DNA from: Fremontodendron californicum
Lineage: Eukaryota; Streptophyta; Magnoliopsida; Malvales; Malvaceae
Assembly: GCA_030761205.1 (NCBI GenBank)
Contig: JAULJL010000005.1
Coordinates: 7,279,501 to 7,343,500, forward strand
DNA: 64,000 nucleotides
Reading direction: 5' to 3'
The stretch's first letter is position 1. Each line of letters opens with the position of its first letter. The notes below the pieces were generated by a model, which was not told the origin of the DNA, made no database searches, and saw only the letters and a program-made list of their open reading frames with translations. Positions 35,321 through 45,523 of the stretch are shown in pieces. A program made the position numbers and the translations under genes.

Positions 35321-35854
35321 AAGCTAAATGGTGGAAATTAAATAGAATAATTTTTTGTGGAAAAAATTTAGAAAATGCGGTGTGAAGAAAATGACTGACA
35401 TATCTATTCATAAATTAAAATAAAATTATAAAATTAGAATAAAATACTATAAAATAGGTCGTATATATAATCGATTTTATATTATAAAAGTTAGATTTTT
35501 TTTGTTATAAATATATATCTATAGAATCTAGTCTAATTAAAAAACAATAAAATCACTTTCTTTTCTTTTTGATTTGCTGGACATAAAAGACTAAAAGATT
35601 TTGATCAAAACGACAAAACAGCTCCTTAAACATTTGCCAGAAATATTTGCAACACAATCAGTTTCAATTATTACAGGGAATAGTCCGTCATCTTCCGATT
35701 TCTCGAATCCCTATAATACAAATAAATAATAAATAAAAAAAAATCAACCGAGATGTAAGTAAGATTTTAAAAAAATCATAGTTAAGAATAATAAAGTGCA
35801 CTTTTAAAAACCGGAAAATCGTGATGAAAATAATGTAGCAGAAAAGATAAAAAC

Positions 35855-36129
35855 CTTGGCAAATTGCCTTTGATGGGTAGTCATTGTTCAGCTTGGGATC
35901 CACACATTGCTTGAGCTTGTCTTCACTCAATTTGGGAGTTGCTTGCATTATTGAAAAATGAGTTAAGAGACACATTTAAATGGCCGTGAACAAATACAAA
36001 TAGGAAAAGAAAATATACCCAAGTAACAAGATTCTGTTGTCGTTCCTTTAGGCATTGTATGGTCTACTGGTTTTCTCCCTGTCAAGAGTTCAAGAAGAAC
36101 AACTCCAAAACTGTATACATCACTTTTTT
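35855..36129 (-). pseudogene. Pti1-like kinase exon pair, unit 3
   Basis: Blocks 36129-36019 and 35942-35855 correspond to the kinase fragments of the other units, with the same four-base insertion and TGCAA acceptor. An extra A in the KAIAK codons adds a further frameshift not present in units 1, 2 and 4. Confidence 0.75.
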
Positions 36130-37242
36130 ACATAACGGAATGGACAACTTTAATTATTTGCATATATATATATATATAATTGAGATATATTTGTACATGT
36201 ATATAATATATATTTTATTAAAAAATTTGAAAATGAGCTTTATAAATATATATATATATATGAAAAAGCATTTAAAAAATATCGGTAAATCCGAGACGAT
36301 ACGTCAAAACACACCGATAGTGATACGTATCAATACTAAAAGAAAAAAAGCATATCTATCAATATGATACTGACTACTTTAATATGTATATATATATATA
36401 TATATACATACATAATATATACAAATGCTCAATAGATATTTTTTGAGTTCTTAACAGAATTCTGAAAAATTTCCTGAAAACATAGATCTAACATAAAAAA
36501 ATTTCTTAAGTAGGACCTTTAGCATCAACGGTTCCGTCAAAGCTTAAAGTATATAATTGATTATTGAATACTTTTTCTTATTGTGTAATGATTTTTTAAC
36601 GGTACCATTTAATTTCACAAACTGTATATAAAAGATACTATATGTTACAAATCTTAATTAAGCTATATAAATATTAATATATAATTACTTGGATAGGTCT
36701 AATTACAATGATGTGTATTTGACGCATAGGACAATGACAGGTTTAATGACAATGTGATGTATTTGACGTGTTGGACAAGTTTAATTAAAATGGTATGTAT
36801 TTGACGCGTTGTATAAAAACAAAAACACATTTCAATTTTGCATTAAATGTTAAAGAAAAAAACAAAGCAGTAAAAGCCTTTTTTTTTCTCTTATTCTCTC
36901 AATATCCTCCTAATAAACTACACTAAATACTATTTCTTAATAAATACTTAAAGTAATACTATTTCTTAATAAAACATTATTTATATTAATATTTAAAATA
37001 TTTATAACTATTATTAAAAATATTATATATTAAAGTATTACTTTTATTAATATAATTATTATTAAAATATTTTTTTGATTAATATAATAATTATTAAAAT
37101 ATTATTTTTTGTTCTTCAAATTATAATATTTACATAAATATTAAAATTCTAATTATTAAAATATTAATGAAATGTTATTTCTATCAATATAATTATTATT
37201 AAAATATTATTTCTACTTTTTTCAAATAGTTTTATTTTAATT

Positions 37243-37800
37243 TTAAATGGTGTATTTAAAGGGTTGGCCCATACATTTACTCGCGAATTTATTTAGGATT
37301 CGTAATAGAACCACTTGAAAAAAAAAATTAAAAATTAAAAAATAATTTTTAGTTTTTTTATTTTTAATGATGTATTTAAAAGTGTTGATCTGCACATTGA
37401 CTCGCTGGTCAATTTAGGATCTGTACACGATCTGAACGAAAAAAAAAAGAAAAAAAATTATTGTATTAATTAGTTTTTAATTTTATTTTTAAATAATGTA
37501 TTTAAAAGGGTTAGTCCACACGTTGACTCGCGAGTTGATTTAGGATCTGTACCTGAACGGCTCGAGAAAAAGGTTAAAAAAATATTTTATTAATTATTTT
37601 AATTTTAAATAATGTATTTAAAGAGGTTGGTCTGCACGTTGACTCGTGAGTTAGTTTAGGATCCGTACCTGACTCGAGAGAAAAGTTAAAAAAAATATTA
37701 ATTATTTTTATTTTAATTTTAAATGATGTATTTAAAGGTGTAGGTCCGCACGTTGAGTTGTGGATCGATTTAGGATTCTTATCCGATACGTTTGGGGAAA
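37243..37800. repeat. Internal minisatellite of unit 4
   Basis: Five copies as in the other units, with the uncut core CTGCACGTTGACTCG in copy four, like unit 1. Confidence 0.75.
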
Positions 37801-39411
37801 AAAAGTAAAAATAAATAACTTGCTGCTAACTTATGTGAAAAAATCAATCTAACGAGAGAATAAAATATAAATCATATTTTTATTTTTTTTAAATATATAT
37901 ATAAATAACATTTGAAAATGTATTTATATTACGTAATTTATAAATAAACAATTAACATAAATTTAATTTTCATAATTAACAAAAATAATTATATTAATAT
38001 TATTATAATTTAAAAATAAAAATTAATTAAATTTATATTTAATATAATATAATTTAAAATTAATTTATTATAAATAATTAACGAATAAACCAATAAATTT
38101 GAAACTTAAATATATTAGTGGTATAAAGTTACAACTCCGAAACGTTAATGGCCTCCTTTTTTGGTGGGCAGCATTTATTGCCTCTACCTGTATTGCAATT
38201 CCAATGACAACACCTTCACATTTTCATTGATAATAACGAGGTCTTTTCTCTAGTTATGTTAAAAGGCAAGCCACGGTTGGTTTTCATGGTTTGGTAATCA
38301 TTAAGGCATCAGATGTGTAATCTAAGTAATTTGATTAAAACCCAATTCACGTGAGTTTCTAAGTAATCTAAGTAAATGGCTGGATTTAAGTATGTTTCTA
38401 AGTAAATGGCTCAATTTTGGCTGAATTGACATGGGCTTAAATCACGGTTCTTTATCAATGTCCACAATATGTTCGAGTTTTTGTTTCAATGAAGCTTTAA
38501 GTTACTGTTATGGATGCCACAACATGCTCTAAGTAAAGCCTCAATTTTGAGCAAGATGCCATCAGTTGTTTTTTCGTCTTTTTCCTCACCTCAGCTCCCT
38601 GAGTCCCCGATTGTACTGTTATGGATAAACAAGAATTCATTAATATCAAGTTGTTATTTATCATAATCAACATGTATTGCTGTTTCTCTTTGAGAAATTA
38701 TTATAGGGAAGCCATTTGGCTTCATCTTATTGTAAAGGTCCCAATCTTGTGGATGGTTTTGGAGGCAGAAAAGTCTAAATTTATGTATAATGACTCATAA
38801 ACCCCATAATGTTCTTAATGGCTGGATTTAAGTATGTTTCTAAGTAAATGGCAACCCACGGTTGATAATCAACAAGGCATCAGATTATCGATAAAAAGCA
38901 AATGAAAAGCTAAATGGTGGAGTTTAGACAGAATAATTTTTTGTGGAAACAATTTAGAAAATGCGGTGTGAAGAAAGTGATTGACATATCTATTCATAAA
39001 TTAAAATAAAATTATAAAATTAAAATAAAATACTATAAAATAGGTAGTATATACAATCTATTTTATATTATAAAAGTTAGATTTTTTTGTTATAAATATA
39101 TATGTATAGAATCTAGTCTAATTAAAAAACAATAAAAACACTTTCTTTTGTTTTTGATTTGCTGGACATAAAAGACCAAAAGATTTTGATAAAAACGACA
39201 AAACAGCTCCCTAAACATTTGCCAGAAATATTTGCAACACAATCAGTTTCAATTATTACAGGGAATAGTCCGTCATCCTCCGATTTCTCGAAACCCTATA
39301 ATACAAATAAATAATACAAAAAAACTAACCGAGATGTAAGTAAGATTTTAAAAGAATCATAGTTAGGAACAATAAAGTGCATTGTTAAAAACCAGAAAAT
39401 CGTGATGAAAA

Positions 39412-39902
39412 TGTTGAGAAAAGCTTAGAGTAGATAACTCTAATTTTACCACTCAAAGAAGAAAGTTTAGATTTTAGAAAAACTCACAAATGCTCACACT
39501 TCACTCTAGACTACACTCTTTAGAGAAGAACTCTTTAGGAAAACTTAAAACTTTTATTGCTTATTGAAGCTTACTACTTGATGATTTACAAATGCAAGGG
39601 AGGGGGGTATTTATACAATACCAAGACAAACACAAGCCACACAAATATAAAATCTAAATAAATTACAACCACCCATTGTTGTTTAATAACAACCACACAT
39701 TTAAATCACACAACTACAACCACACATTAAACCACACAATTGCAACCACACATTGTTGTTTAATAACAACCACACATTTAAATCACACAACTACAACCAC
39801 ACATTAAACCACACAATTGCAACCACACATTAAACCACACAATTGCAACCACACATTGTTAGGCTTTTATTTTTCCTTGGGCTGGTATTGGACAATTTAA
39901 CA
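39412..39902 (-). repeat. 3' LTR of Copia element 2
   Basis: 491 bp. The U3 repeat block differs in arrangement from element 1: five 26-bp units in two groups (two and three), separated by a second copy of the TTGTTTAATAACAACCACAC block. The total length is nevertheless unchanged. TATA box as in element 1. Confidence 0.92.
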
Positions 39903-42900
39903 CTCCCCCTCAATACCAGCTCTTCCTCTTTGCACCATGTTGAGTTGACGACGAAACATTTCAAATTTGTTGATACTCAAACCTTTTGTGAATAAATCTG
40001 CCATTTGATCATCTGTCTTGATCTGCTTCATTTCAATCTCTTCTTGTAGAACCTTTTCTCTGATAAAGTGATAATGCACTTCTATATGTTTGGTTCTTGC
40101 GTGAAAGACTGGATTTTCTGCCAAACGAATTGCTGACTGGTTGTCGCAATACAACGGAACTGCATAATCTACTGGTTGATGTAGATCACTCATTAGTTGT
40201 ATCAGCCACGTACACTCTTGAGCTGCCATTGCTGCTGCTCGATACTCAGCTTCGGTAGTTGACAATGATACCGTTGGTTGTCTCTTACTGCACCAAGAAA
40301 TTGTTCCAGAACCAAGTTTAAACATGTACCCAGTTGTTGATCTCCTGGTGTCATGATCTCCTGCATAGTCAGCATCACAATAACCAACTAACTTACAGTC
40401 TTCACCTTTCTTGTACAAAAGACCATAATCTATTGTACTTTTCACATATCTCAGTATTCGTCGAACTGCTTCTAAATGAGGCTTCTTCGGATATTGCATA
40501 TACCGACTCATCACACCAACTGTATAAGAAATGTCAGGTCGAGTCAAGGTTAAGTAGATCAGGCTACCTACCAATTGTCGATACATAGTTGCATCTTCCA
40601 AGTCTTTGCCTTCAAGTGCACACATCTTGCCATTTGGTTCCATCGGTGTTGAAATTGGCTTGCTCTCGAGCATTCCAAACCTTTTTAGCAAATCTTTAGA
40701 ATATTTTTGTTGACAGAGAAATATTCCTTCTTGTCTGTGATCAACCTCTAGACCAAGAAAGTGCTTGAGTTGTCCAAGTTCTTTCATTTGGAAACGAACT
40801 GATAAATTCTCCTTGGTTTGAAGAATTTCTGCCTCATAATCACCAGTTATGATTAAATCATCCACATATATCAATACGATAGCTAGCTTTCCTCCATTAG
40901 CTTTGACAAACAAGCTGGAATCTGCAGGTGTCACTGAATAACCACTATGAGTTAAAAATTCAGCAATCTTACCATACCATGCTCTAGGTGCTTGTTTCAA
41001 TCCGTAAAGTGCCTTTCGCAGCTTACACACATGCTCAGGATGATTTTGGTTTTGAAATCCCAATGGTTGAATCATGTAGATTTCCCGATCTAGCTCTCCA
41101 TGAAGGAATGCATTCTTCACATCCATCTGCCACAAGTTCCAGTCTTTGTTGGCTGCAAGGGCAAGTAGGACTCGTACGGTTGTAAGTCTTGCCACCGGAC
41201 TAAACGTTTCATCATAGTCTAGCTCATACTTCTGAGAGAAACCACGAGCCACCAACCGTGCCTTGTACCTTTCAATCGACCCATCTGGACGATGTTTTAT
41301 CTTGTAAACCCACTTGCAGGATATGGGTTTCACATCTCTTGGTTTTGGCACTAGATCCCAAGTCTGATTCTGCTCAAGCGCAGTGATCTCTTCTTTCATA
41401 GCCATAATCCACTCAGAACTCTGTGATGCTTCTTCAAACGTCTCAGGTTCTGTTGCAATTGGTTCTTCCACTATGGCTGCATTAGCATATTTGGGATTTG
41501 GCTTCCGTGCTCTTGTTGTCCTTCGGATTTGTGATTGTGGAGATGGTTCTTCTACTTCACTCGATCTAACATCTGGTTGATACACACCAGTTTGCCAAGG
41601 ACTCTGGACTAACACTTGCTCATCATCGTTATCATCACATAGGTCTTCTACTTCGTCTGAAGTTGATTGAAGTTGGACAATATACTCTCCCATTTTCTGT
41701 TGTACCATGTCTTCAAATTCTTTTGAATCTGATAACACCTCCTTTTCTGAGGACCACCAGGAAGATGCTTCATCGAATACCACATTGCGTGAAGTGTAAC
41801 ATCTTCCACTCGTAGGATCACAACATTTCCACCCTTTCCTTTGGTTGTCGTATCCCACAAAGATACACCTAGTTGCTTTTTTATCAAACTTGCTACGTAA
41901 ATGATCAGGAACAAATACATAACATACACAACCAAATACTCGAAAGTAGCTGACTGAAGGTTTCATTTTCCACAATTTCTCAAAGGGTGAAACAAACTCT
42001 AACCTTGGTTGAGGAAGTTTGTTGATCACATGGGCTGCGGTTCTCATAGCTTCGGCCCAAAATCTTCCGGGTACATTCTTTGCATGTAGCATACTCCGAC
42101 AAATTTCTGCAAGATGCCGATTCTTTCTCTCTGCTACACCATTCTGTTGTGGTGTATTGACACAAGTATACTGATGACGTATGTTGCATTCTCGTAGGTA
42201 TTGAGAGAATTCGCCTGAGCTATATTCTCCTCCATTGTCTGTGCGCAAGCAACATATCTTCTTTCCCACTTCTCCTTCAACTATCTCTTTGAACTCTTTA
42301 AACTTTGAGAAAGTGTCAGACTTTTCTTTCATAAAGAAAACCCACACATACCTGGAGAAATCATCAATAAACGTCACCATGTACCGCATTCCACTAATTG
42401 ATGGTTGCTTAACGGGTCCAAATACATCAGAGTGAACTAACTCTAATGGTTCTTTTGCTTTAAACTTTGACTCCTCGTATGGCAATTGGTGTGCTTTACC
42501 ATATTGGCATCCTGCACAAACTGTGTCTGTTCTTATGTCAAGCTGAGGAAGTCCCTTAAGCATCGACTTCTTCATCATCATACTTAGCTTGGAATAACTA
42601 ACATGACCTAACCGCATGTGCCATAAATCTGCTGTATCGCTCCTTCTTGTCTTGTCTACATATGCTGACTCTGCTGACATCACGTAGACTGACTCCAGAC
42701 GTCGTCCTTCCATCATCGGCTGTCCTGAGATTTTGAGATCACGATATACCTTCACATCCCTTGGACCAAACAGAATATGGTGACCTGACGATGTTAATTG
42801 TGCCACTGAAAGCAAATTTTTCTTCATGCCTTGGACATGGTAAACATCTTGTAGTGGTACCTGATTATGACTATATCGAGGTGCTACTACCGTCTTACCG

Positions 42901-44033
42901 ATGTGAGTAATCGGTAATCTTGAATTATCAGCTGTCACAACAATGCGATTTCCCTTGTATTCTGACAGGTTCTGCAACTTCTGTTTATCGCCTGTCATGT
43001 GATTTGAGCAACCTGAATCGACAATCCAGTCATTCTCATAGTCAATTCGGTCAGCCGTTGTTACTGTGAGAGCTAACTCTTCCTCTTCCATAGCAAAAAA
43101 TGCTTCAGCGTCCCAATCATCTTCGCTTTTCTCCTTTGTACTAGAAGTAGCAGCATTGCTCTCAGCGGGCCTTTTGTTAAACCAACAATCTTTTGCCATG
43201 TGACCTTTCTTGTCACAGTTGTAACAGTTACCTTCAAATCTTTTATTGTTGCTACGATTCTTTGAAGCTCCCCCTGGACGAGAGCTCCCTTCTCCTTGAT
43301 GACTTTTTGTCTTGTCACCATACTTTTTAGATCCACCACCGACGTGCTGTTTGAATTTGCCTTTGCTTTTGTTGGTGTAGAGTGCTTCCTCTTCACTTTT
43401 CAACGAGACCCCTCCCATTTGCTTGGCCATAGATTCTTGACCAACAAGCAAATTTTCAAACTCTACAAGTGATGGTTGAGTTGGCCATCCTTGTATAGCG
43501 GCAACGAAGCTGCGATATTCGGGCCTCAAACCATGGATAATTATTCTTTTTACCCTGGTATCTCCAATAGCGGCTGTAGGATCTAAATCAGAAATTTCAC
43601 GGCATAACGTTTTTACCTTGTGAAAGTATTGAGCAATCGGTATATCTCGTTGTGCAACTGATAACAATTCATTCTCAAGAAGTTGAAGTCTTGTGTCATT
43701 CTTTCTCGAAAAGAGTGCATCTAAAGTATCCCACGCTTCTTTTGGCGTTTCTAGCTTTTGTATGTGTTCCAACATTTTTTCTTCAACTGTGGTCTTAAGG
43801 GCAAACATGGCTTTACCCACTTTAATCTTCCATTTGCGCAAGGTTCCTTGAGCATCTTCTTGCTCGGGCTTCGTAACTTCACTACCACCAACGACTTCCC
43901 AAAGGTCTTGACCTTGTAGGTAAGACATCATACACGTCTTCCACGTGTTGTAATTTTTGTGATTGAGCTTCTTGATTCCTCCAACTACTTGAAGATCACC
44001 CATCGTGTCGGCAAGACTAACAATACCGAACAA
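39897..44033 (-). CDS. Copia gag-pol polyprotein, element 2
   Basis: 1378 codons, uninterrupted, with the same domain order and catalytic residues as element 1: zinc knuckle, DSG protease, D536/D599/E635 integrase, YVDDLI reverse transcriptase, RNase H. Reading the two proteins side by side gives five amino-acid differences: E to K at 86, N to K and L to V in the segment after integrase, T to A before RT, and N to Y (YMQNPKK to YMQYPKK) between RT and RNase H. None affects a catalytic residue. The stop again lies 6 bp inside the 3' LTR. It is presumably competent for its own mobility, but expression cannot be judged here. Confidence 0.97.
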   Translation of the reverse strand: MFGIVSLADTMGDLQVVGGIKKLNHKNYNTWKTCMMSYLQGQDLWEVVGGSEVTKPEQEDAQGTLRKWKIKVGKAMFALKTTVEEKMLEHIQKLETPKEAWDTLDALFSRKNDTRLQLLENELLSVAQRDIPIAQYFHKVKTLCREISDLDPTAAIGDTRVKRIIIHGLRPEYRSFVAAIQGWPTQPSLVEFENLLVGQESMAKQMGGVSLKSEEEALYTNKSKGKFKQHVGGGSKKYGDKTKSHQGEGSSRPGGASKNRSNNKRFEGNCYNCDKKGHMAKDCWFNKRPAESNAATSSTKEKSEDDWDAEAFFAMEEEELALTVTTADRIDYENDWIVDSGCSNHMTGDKQKLQNLSEYKGNRIVVTADNSRLPITHIGKTVVAPRYSHNQVPLQDVYHVQGMKKNLLSVAQLTSSGHHILFGPRDVKVYRDLKISGQPMMEGRRLESVYVMSAESAYVDKTRRSDTADLWHMRLGHVSYSKLSMMMKKSMLKGLPQLDIRTDTVCAGCQYGKAHQLPYEESKFKAKEPLELVHSDVFGPVKQPSISGMRYMVTFIDDFSRYVWVFFMKEKSDTFSKFKEFKEIVEGEVGKKICCLRTDNGGEYSSGEFSQYLRECNIRHQYTCVNTPQQNGVAERKNRHLAEICRSMLHAKNVPGRFWAEAMRTAAHVINKLPQPRLEFVSPFEKLWKMKPSVSYFRVFGCVCYVFVPDHLRSKFDKKATRCIFVGYDNQRKGWKCCDPTSGRCYTSRNVVFDEASSWWSSEKEVLSDSKEFEDMVQQKMGEYIVQLQSTSDEVEDLCDDNDDEQVLVQSPWQTGVYQPDVRSSEVEEPSPQSQIRRTTRARKPNPKYANAAIVEEPIATEPETFEEASQSSEWIMAMKEEITALEQNQTWDLVPKPRDVKPISCKWVYKIKHRPDGSIERYKARLVARGFSQKYELDYDETFSPVARLTTVRVLLALAANKDWNLWQMDVKNAFLHGELDREIYMIQPLGFQNQNHPEHVCKLRKALYGLKQAPRAWYGKIAEFLTHSGYSVTPADSSLFVKANGGKLAIVLIYVDDLIITGDYEAEILQTKENLSVRFQMKELGQLKHFLGLEVDHRQEGIFLCQQKYSKDLLKRFGMLESKPISTPMEPNGKMCALEGKDLEDATMYRQLVGSLIYLTLTRPDISYTVGVMSRYMQYPKKPHLEAVRRILRYVKSTIDYGLLYKKGEDCKLVGYCDADYAGDHDTRRSTTGYMFKLGSGTISWCSKRQPTVSLSTTEAEYRAAAMAAQECTWLIQLMSDLHQPVDYAVPLYCDNQSAIRLAENPVFHARTKHIEVHYHFIREKVLQEEIEMKQIKTDDQMADLFTKGLSINKFEMFRRQLNMVQRGRAGIEGEC
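39903..39913 (-). other. Polypurine tract of Copia element 2
   Basis: The minus strand reads TTGAGGGGGAG next to the 3' LTR, identical to element 1 and overlapping the gag-pol end. Confidence 0.85.
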
Positions 44034-44518
44034 GCTTGATTTTGAGACACAAACTTGTAGAGTACAAACTCCTCACAACTCAAGAACGCTCAAACCAAAA
44101 ATAGTACCTGAATAACTATTTCACCGTGAATAGTACCGTATACGTGAACAGTATTGTACGTATGTCGTACACTAGAACAAATCCAGTATACGTTAACAAT
44201 TACTGCAAAAGTATACAACCACACGTATGAATAGTAACCGTATCTGTGAATAGTGACCGTATACTGGAACAGTGACCGTAGCCCGTGAATAGTGCACCAG
44301 GTAGGTTCCCAGGAAAGAGAGGTGGGTCACTGATAGACACACTTAAATACCAAGTCTTTCCTAGCCAGAACTTCCCTAGACACTTTCACACTACCACACT
44401 TTATTTCCAGCAACAAGAATAATTCTTTTCTGATGTGGAAGATCAGACAATACTGCAACCACAGAGCATACTAAGAACCAACACTTTCACTGCAGCGGAA
44501 TAAGGACCACGAACCAAT
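44034..44518 (-). promoter_or_regulatory. 5' leader of Copia element 2
   Basis: Same length and repeated GTGAATAGT words as in element 1, at about 44110-44295. By eye there is no difference from the element 1 leader. Confidence 0.6.
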
Positions 44519-44531
44519 GGCTCTGATACCA
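44519..44531 (-). other. Primer-binding site, initiator tRNA-Met
   Basis: TGGTATCAGAGCC on the minus strand, 2 bp from the 5' LTR at 44534. Confidence 0.95.
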
Positions 44532-44533
44532 AT

Positions 44534-45024
44534 TGTTGAGAAAAGCTTAGAGTAGATAACTCTAATTTTACCACTCAAAGAAGAAAGTTTAGATTTTAGA
44601 AAAACTCACAAATGCTCACACTTCACTCTAGACTACACTCTTTAGAGAAGAACTCTTTAGGAAAACTTAAAACTTTTATTGCTTATTGAAGCTTACTACT
44701 TGATGATTTACAAATGCAAGGGAGGGGGGTATTTATACAATACCAAGACAAACACAAGCCACACAAATATAAAATCTAAATAAATTACAACCACCCATTG
44801 TTGTTTAATAACAACCACACATTTAAATCACACAACTACAACCACACATTAAACCACACAATTGCAACCACACATTGTTGTTTAATAACAACCACACATT
44901 TAAATCACACAACTACAACCACACATTAAACCACACAATTGCAACCACACATTAAACCACACAATTGCAACCACACATTGTTAGGCTTTTATTTTTCCTT
45001 GGGCTGGTATTGGACAATTTAACA
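44534..45024 (-). repeat. 5' LTR of Copia element 2
   Basis: 491 bp, apparently identical to the 3' LTR at 39412-39902, including the split arrangement of 26-bp U3 repeats. Identity indicates a very recent insertion. Confidence 0.92.
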
Positions 45025-45053
45025 GAAAATAATGTAGCAGAAGAGATAAAAAC

Positions 45054-45327
45054 CTTGGCAATTGCCTTTGATGGGTAGTCATTGTTCAGCTTGGGATCTA
45101 CACATTGCTTAAGCTTGTCTTTACTCAATTTGGGAGTTGCTTGCATTATTGAAAAATGAGTTAAGAGACACATTTAAATGGCCGCGAACAAATACAAATA
45201 GGAAAAGAGAACACACCCAAGTAACAAGATTCTGTTGTCGTTCCTTTAGGCATTGTATGGTCTACTGGTTTTCTCCCTGTCAAGAGCTCAAGAAGAACAA
45301 CTCCAAAATTGTATACATCACTTTTTT
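45054..45327 (-). pseudogene. Pti1-like kinase exon pair, unit 4
   Basis: Blocks 45327-45217 and 45140-45054. The encoded second block reads ATPKLSKDKLKQCVDPKL, with an E to K change. The four-base insertion and TGCAA acceptor are shared with all other units. Beyond 45355 the sequence is not repeated elsewhere in the window and has no clear kinase coding, so the preceding exons are not recovered. Confidence 0.75.
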
Positions 45328-45355
45328 ACATAACGGAATGGGCAACTTTAATTAT

Positions 45356-45523
45356 CAGCATAGCAGTTAAAAACAGGCTGTTTACAGATGTTGTTGTATA
45401 CATCACTCATTGCATAACTCATTGCCAAATAACAAAATCTGTTTGCGTATAAATTAAATTCAGCATAGCAGAAAATGTTTGGCAATGAGTTAAATTTAAC
45501 CAGCTTCAAAGAACTAAATTTGG
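45356..45523. other. Single-copy flank of the array
   Basis: 168 bp not found in the other units. It includes a short near-repeat (CAGCATAGCAG twice, TTGCCAAATAAC against a reversed TTTGGCAATGAG). No gene is seen. It may be original sequence upstream of the kinase fragment. Confidence 0.4.

Larger units (their letters stand above)
26955..36158. repeat. Tandem array unit 3, split by Copia element 1
   Basis: Left part 26955-29706 and right part 35321-36158 join to a unit of about 3.58 kb once the 5.6 kb Copia insertion and its 5-bp duplication are removed. The left part is nearly identical to unit 2. The right part, beyond the insertion, is closer to unit 4 in places, for example TTCTGTTGTCGTTCC in the kinase block. 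That suggests exchange between units. Confidence 0.85.
39412..45024 (-). mobile_element. Full-length Copia retrotransposon 2
   Basis: 5613 bp, minus strand, target duplication GAAAA (39407-39411 and 45025-45029). The two 491-bp LTRs look identical by eye. All parts present in element 1 are present here. Its position within the array unit differs from that of element 1 by about 500 bp and its target duplication is different, so it was inserted independently and was not copied along with the unit. It lies about 25 bp beyond the decayed second kinase exon. Confidence 0.95.
36159..45355. repeat. Tandem array unit 4, split by Copia element 2
   Basis: Left part 36159-39411 and right part 45025-45355 join to about 3.58 kb after removal of the Copia insertion. 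It is more diverged from units 2 and 3 than they are from each other, with several small deletions, for example near 37020, and a small duplication of a TTTCTAAGTAAATGGCT word near 38365-38410. At 45356 the sequence leaves the repeat (CAGCATAGCAG) instead of entering the TGCATATATA junction, so this is the last unit. Confidence 0.85.

Noticed and set aside
19791..45355. Centromeric satellite
   Set aside because: The units are 3.6 kb, only four in number and contain gene fragments. This does not look like a centromeric satellite array, although a wider view could change that.
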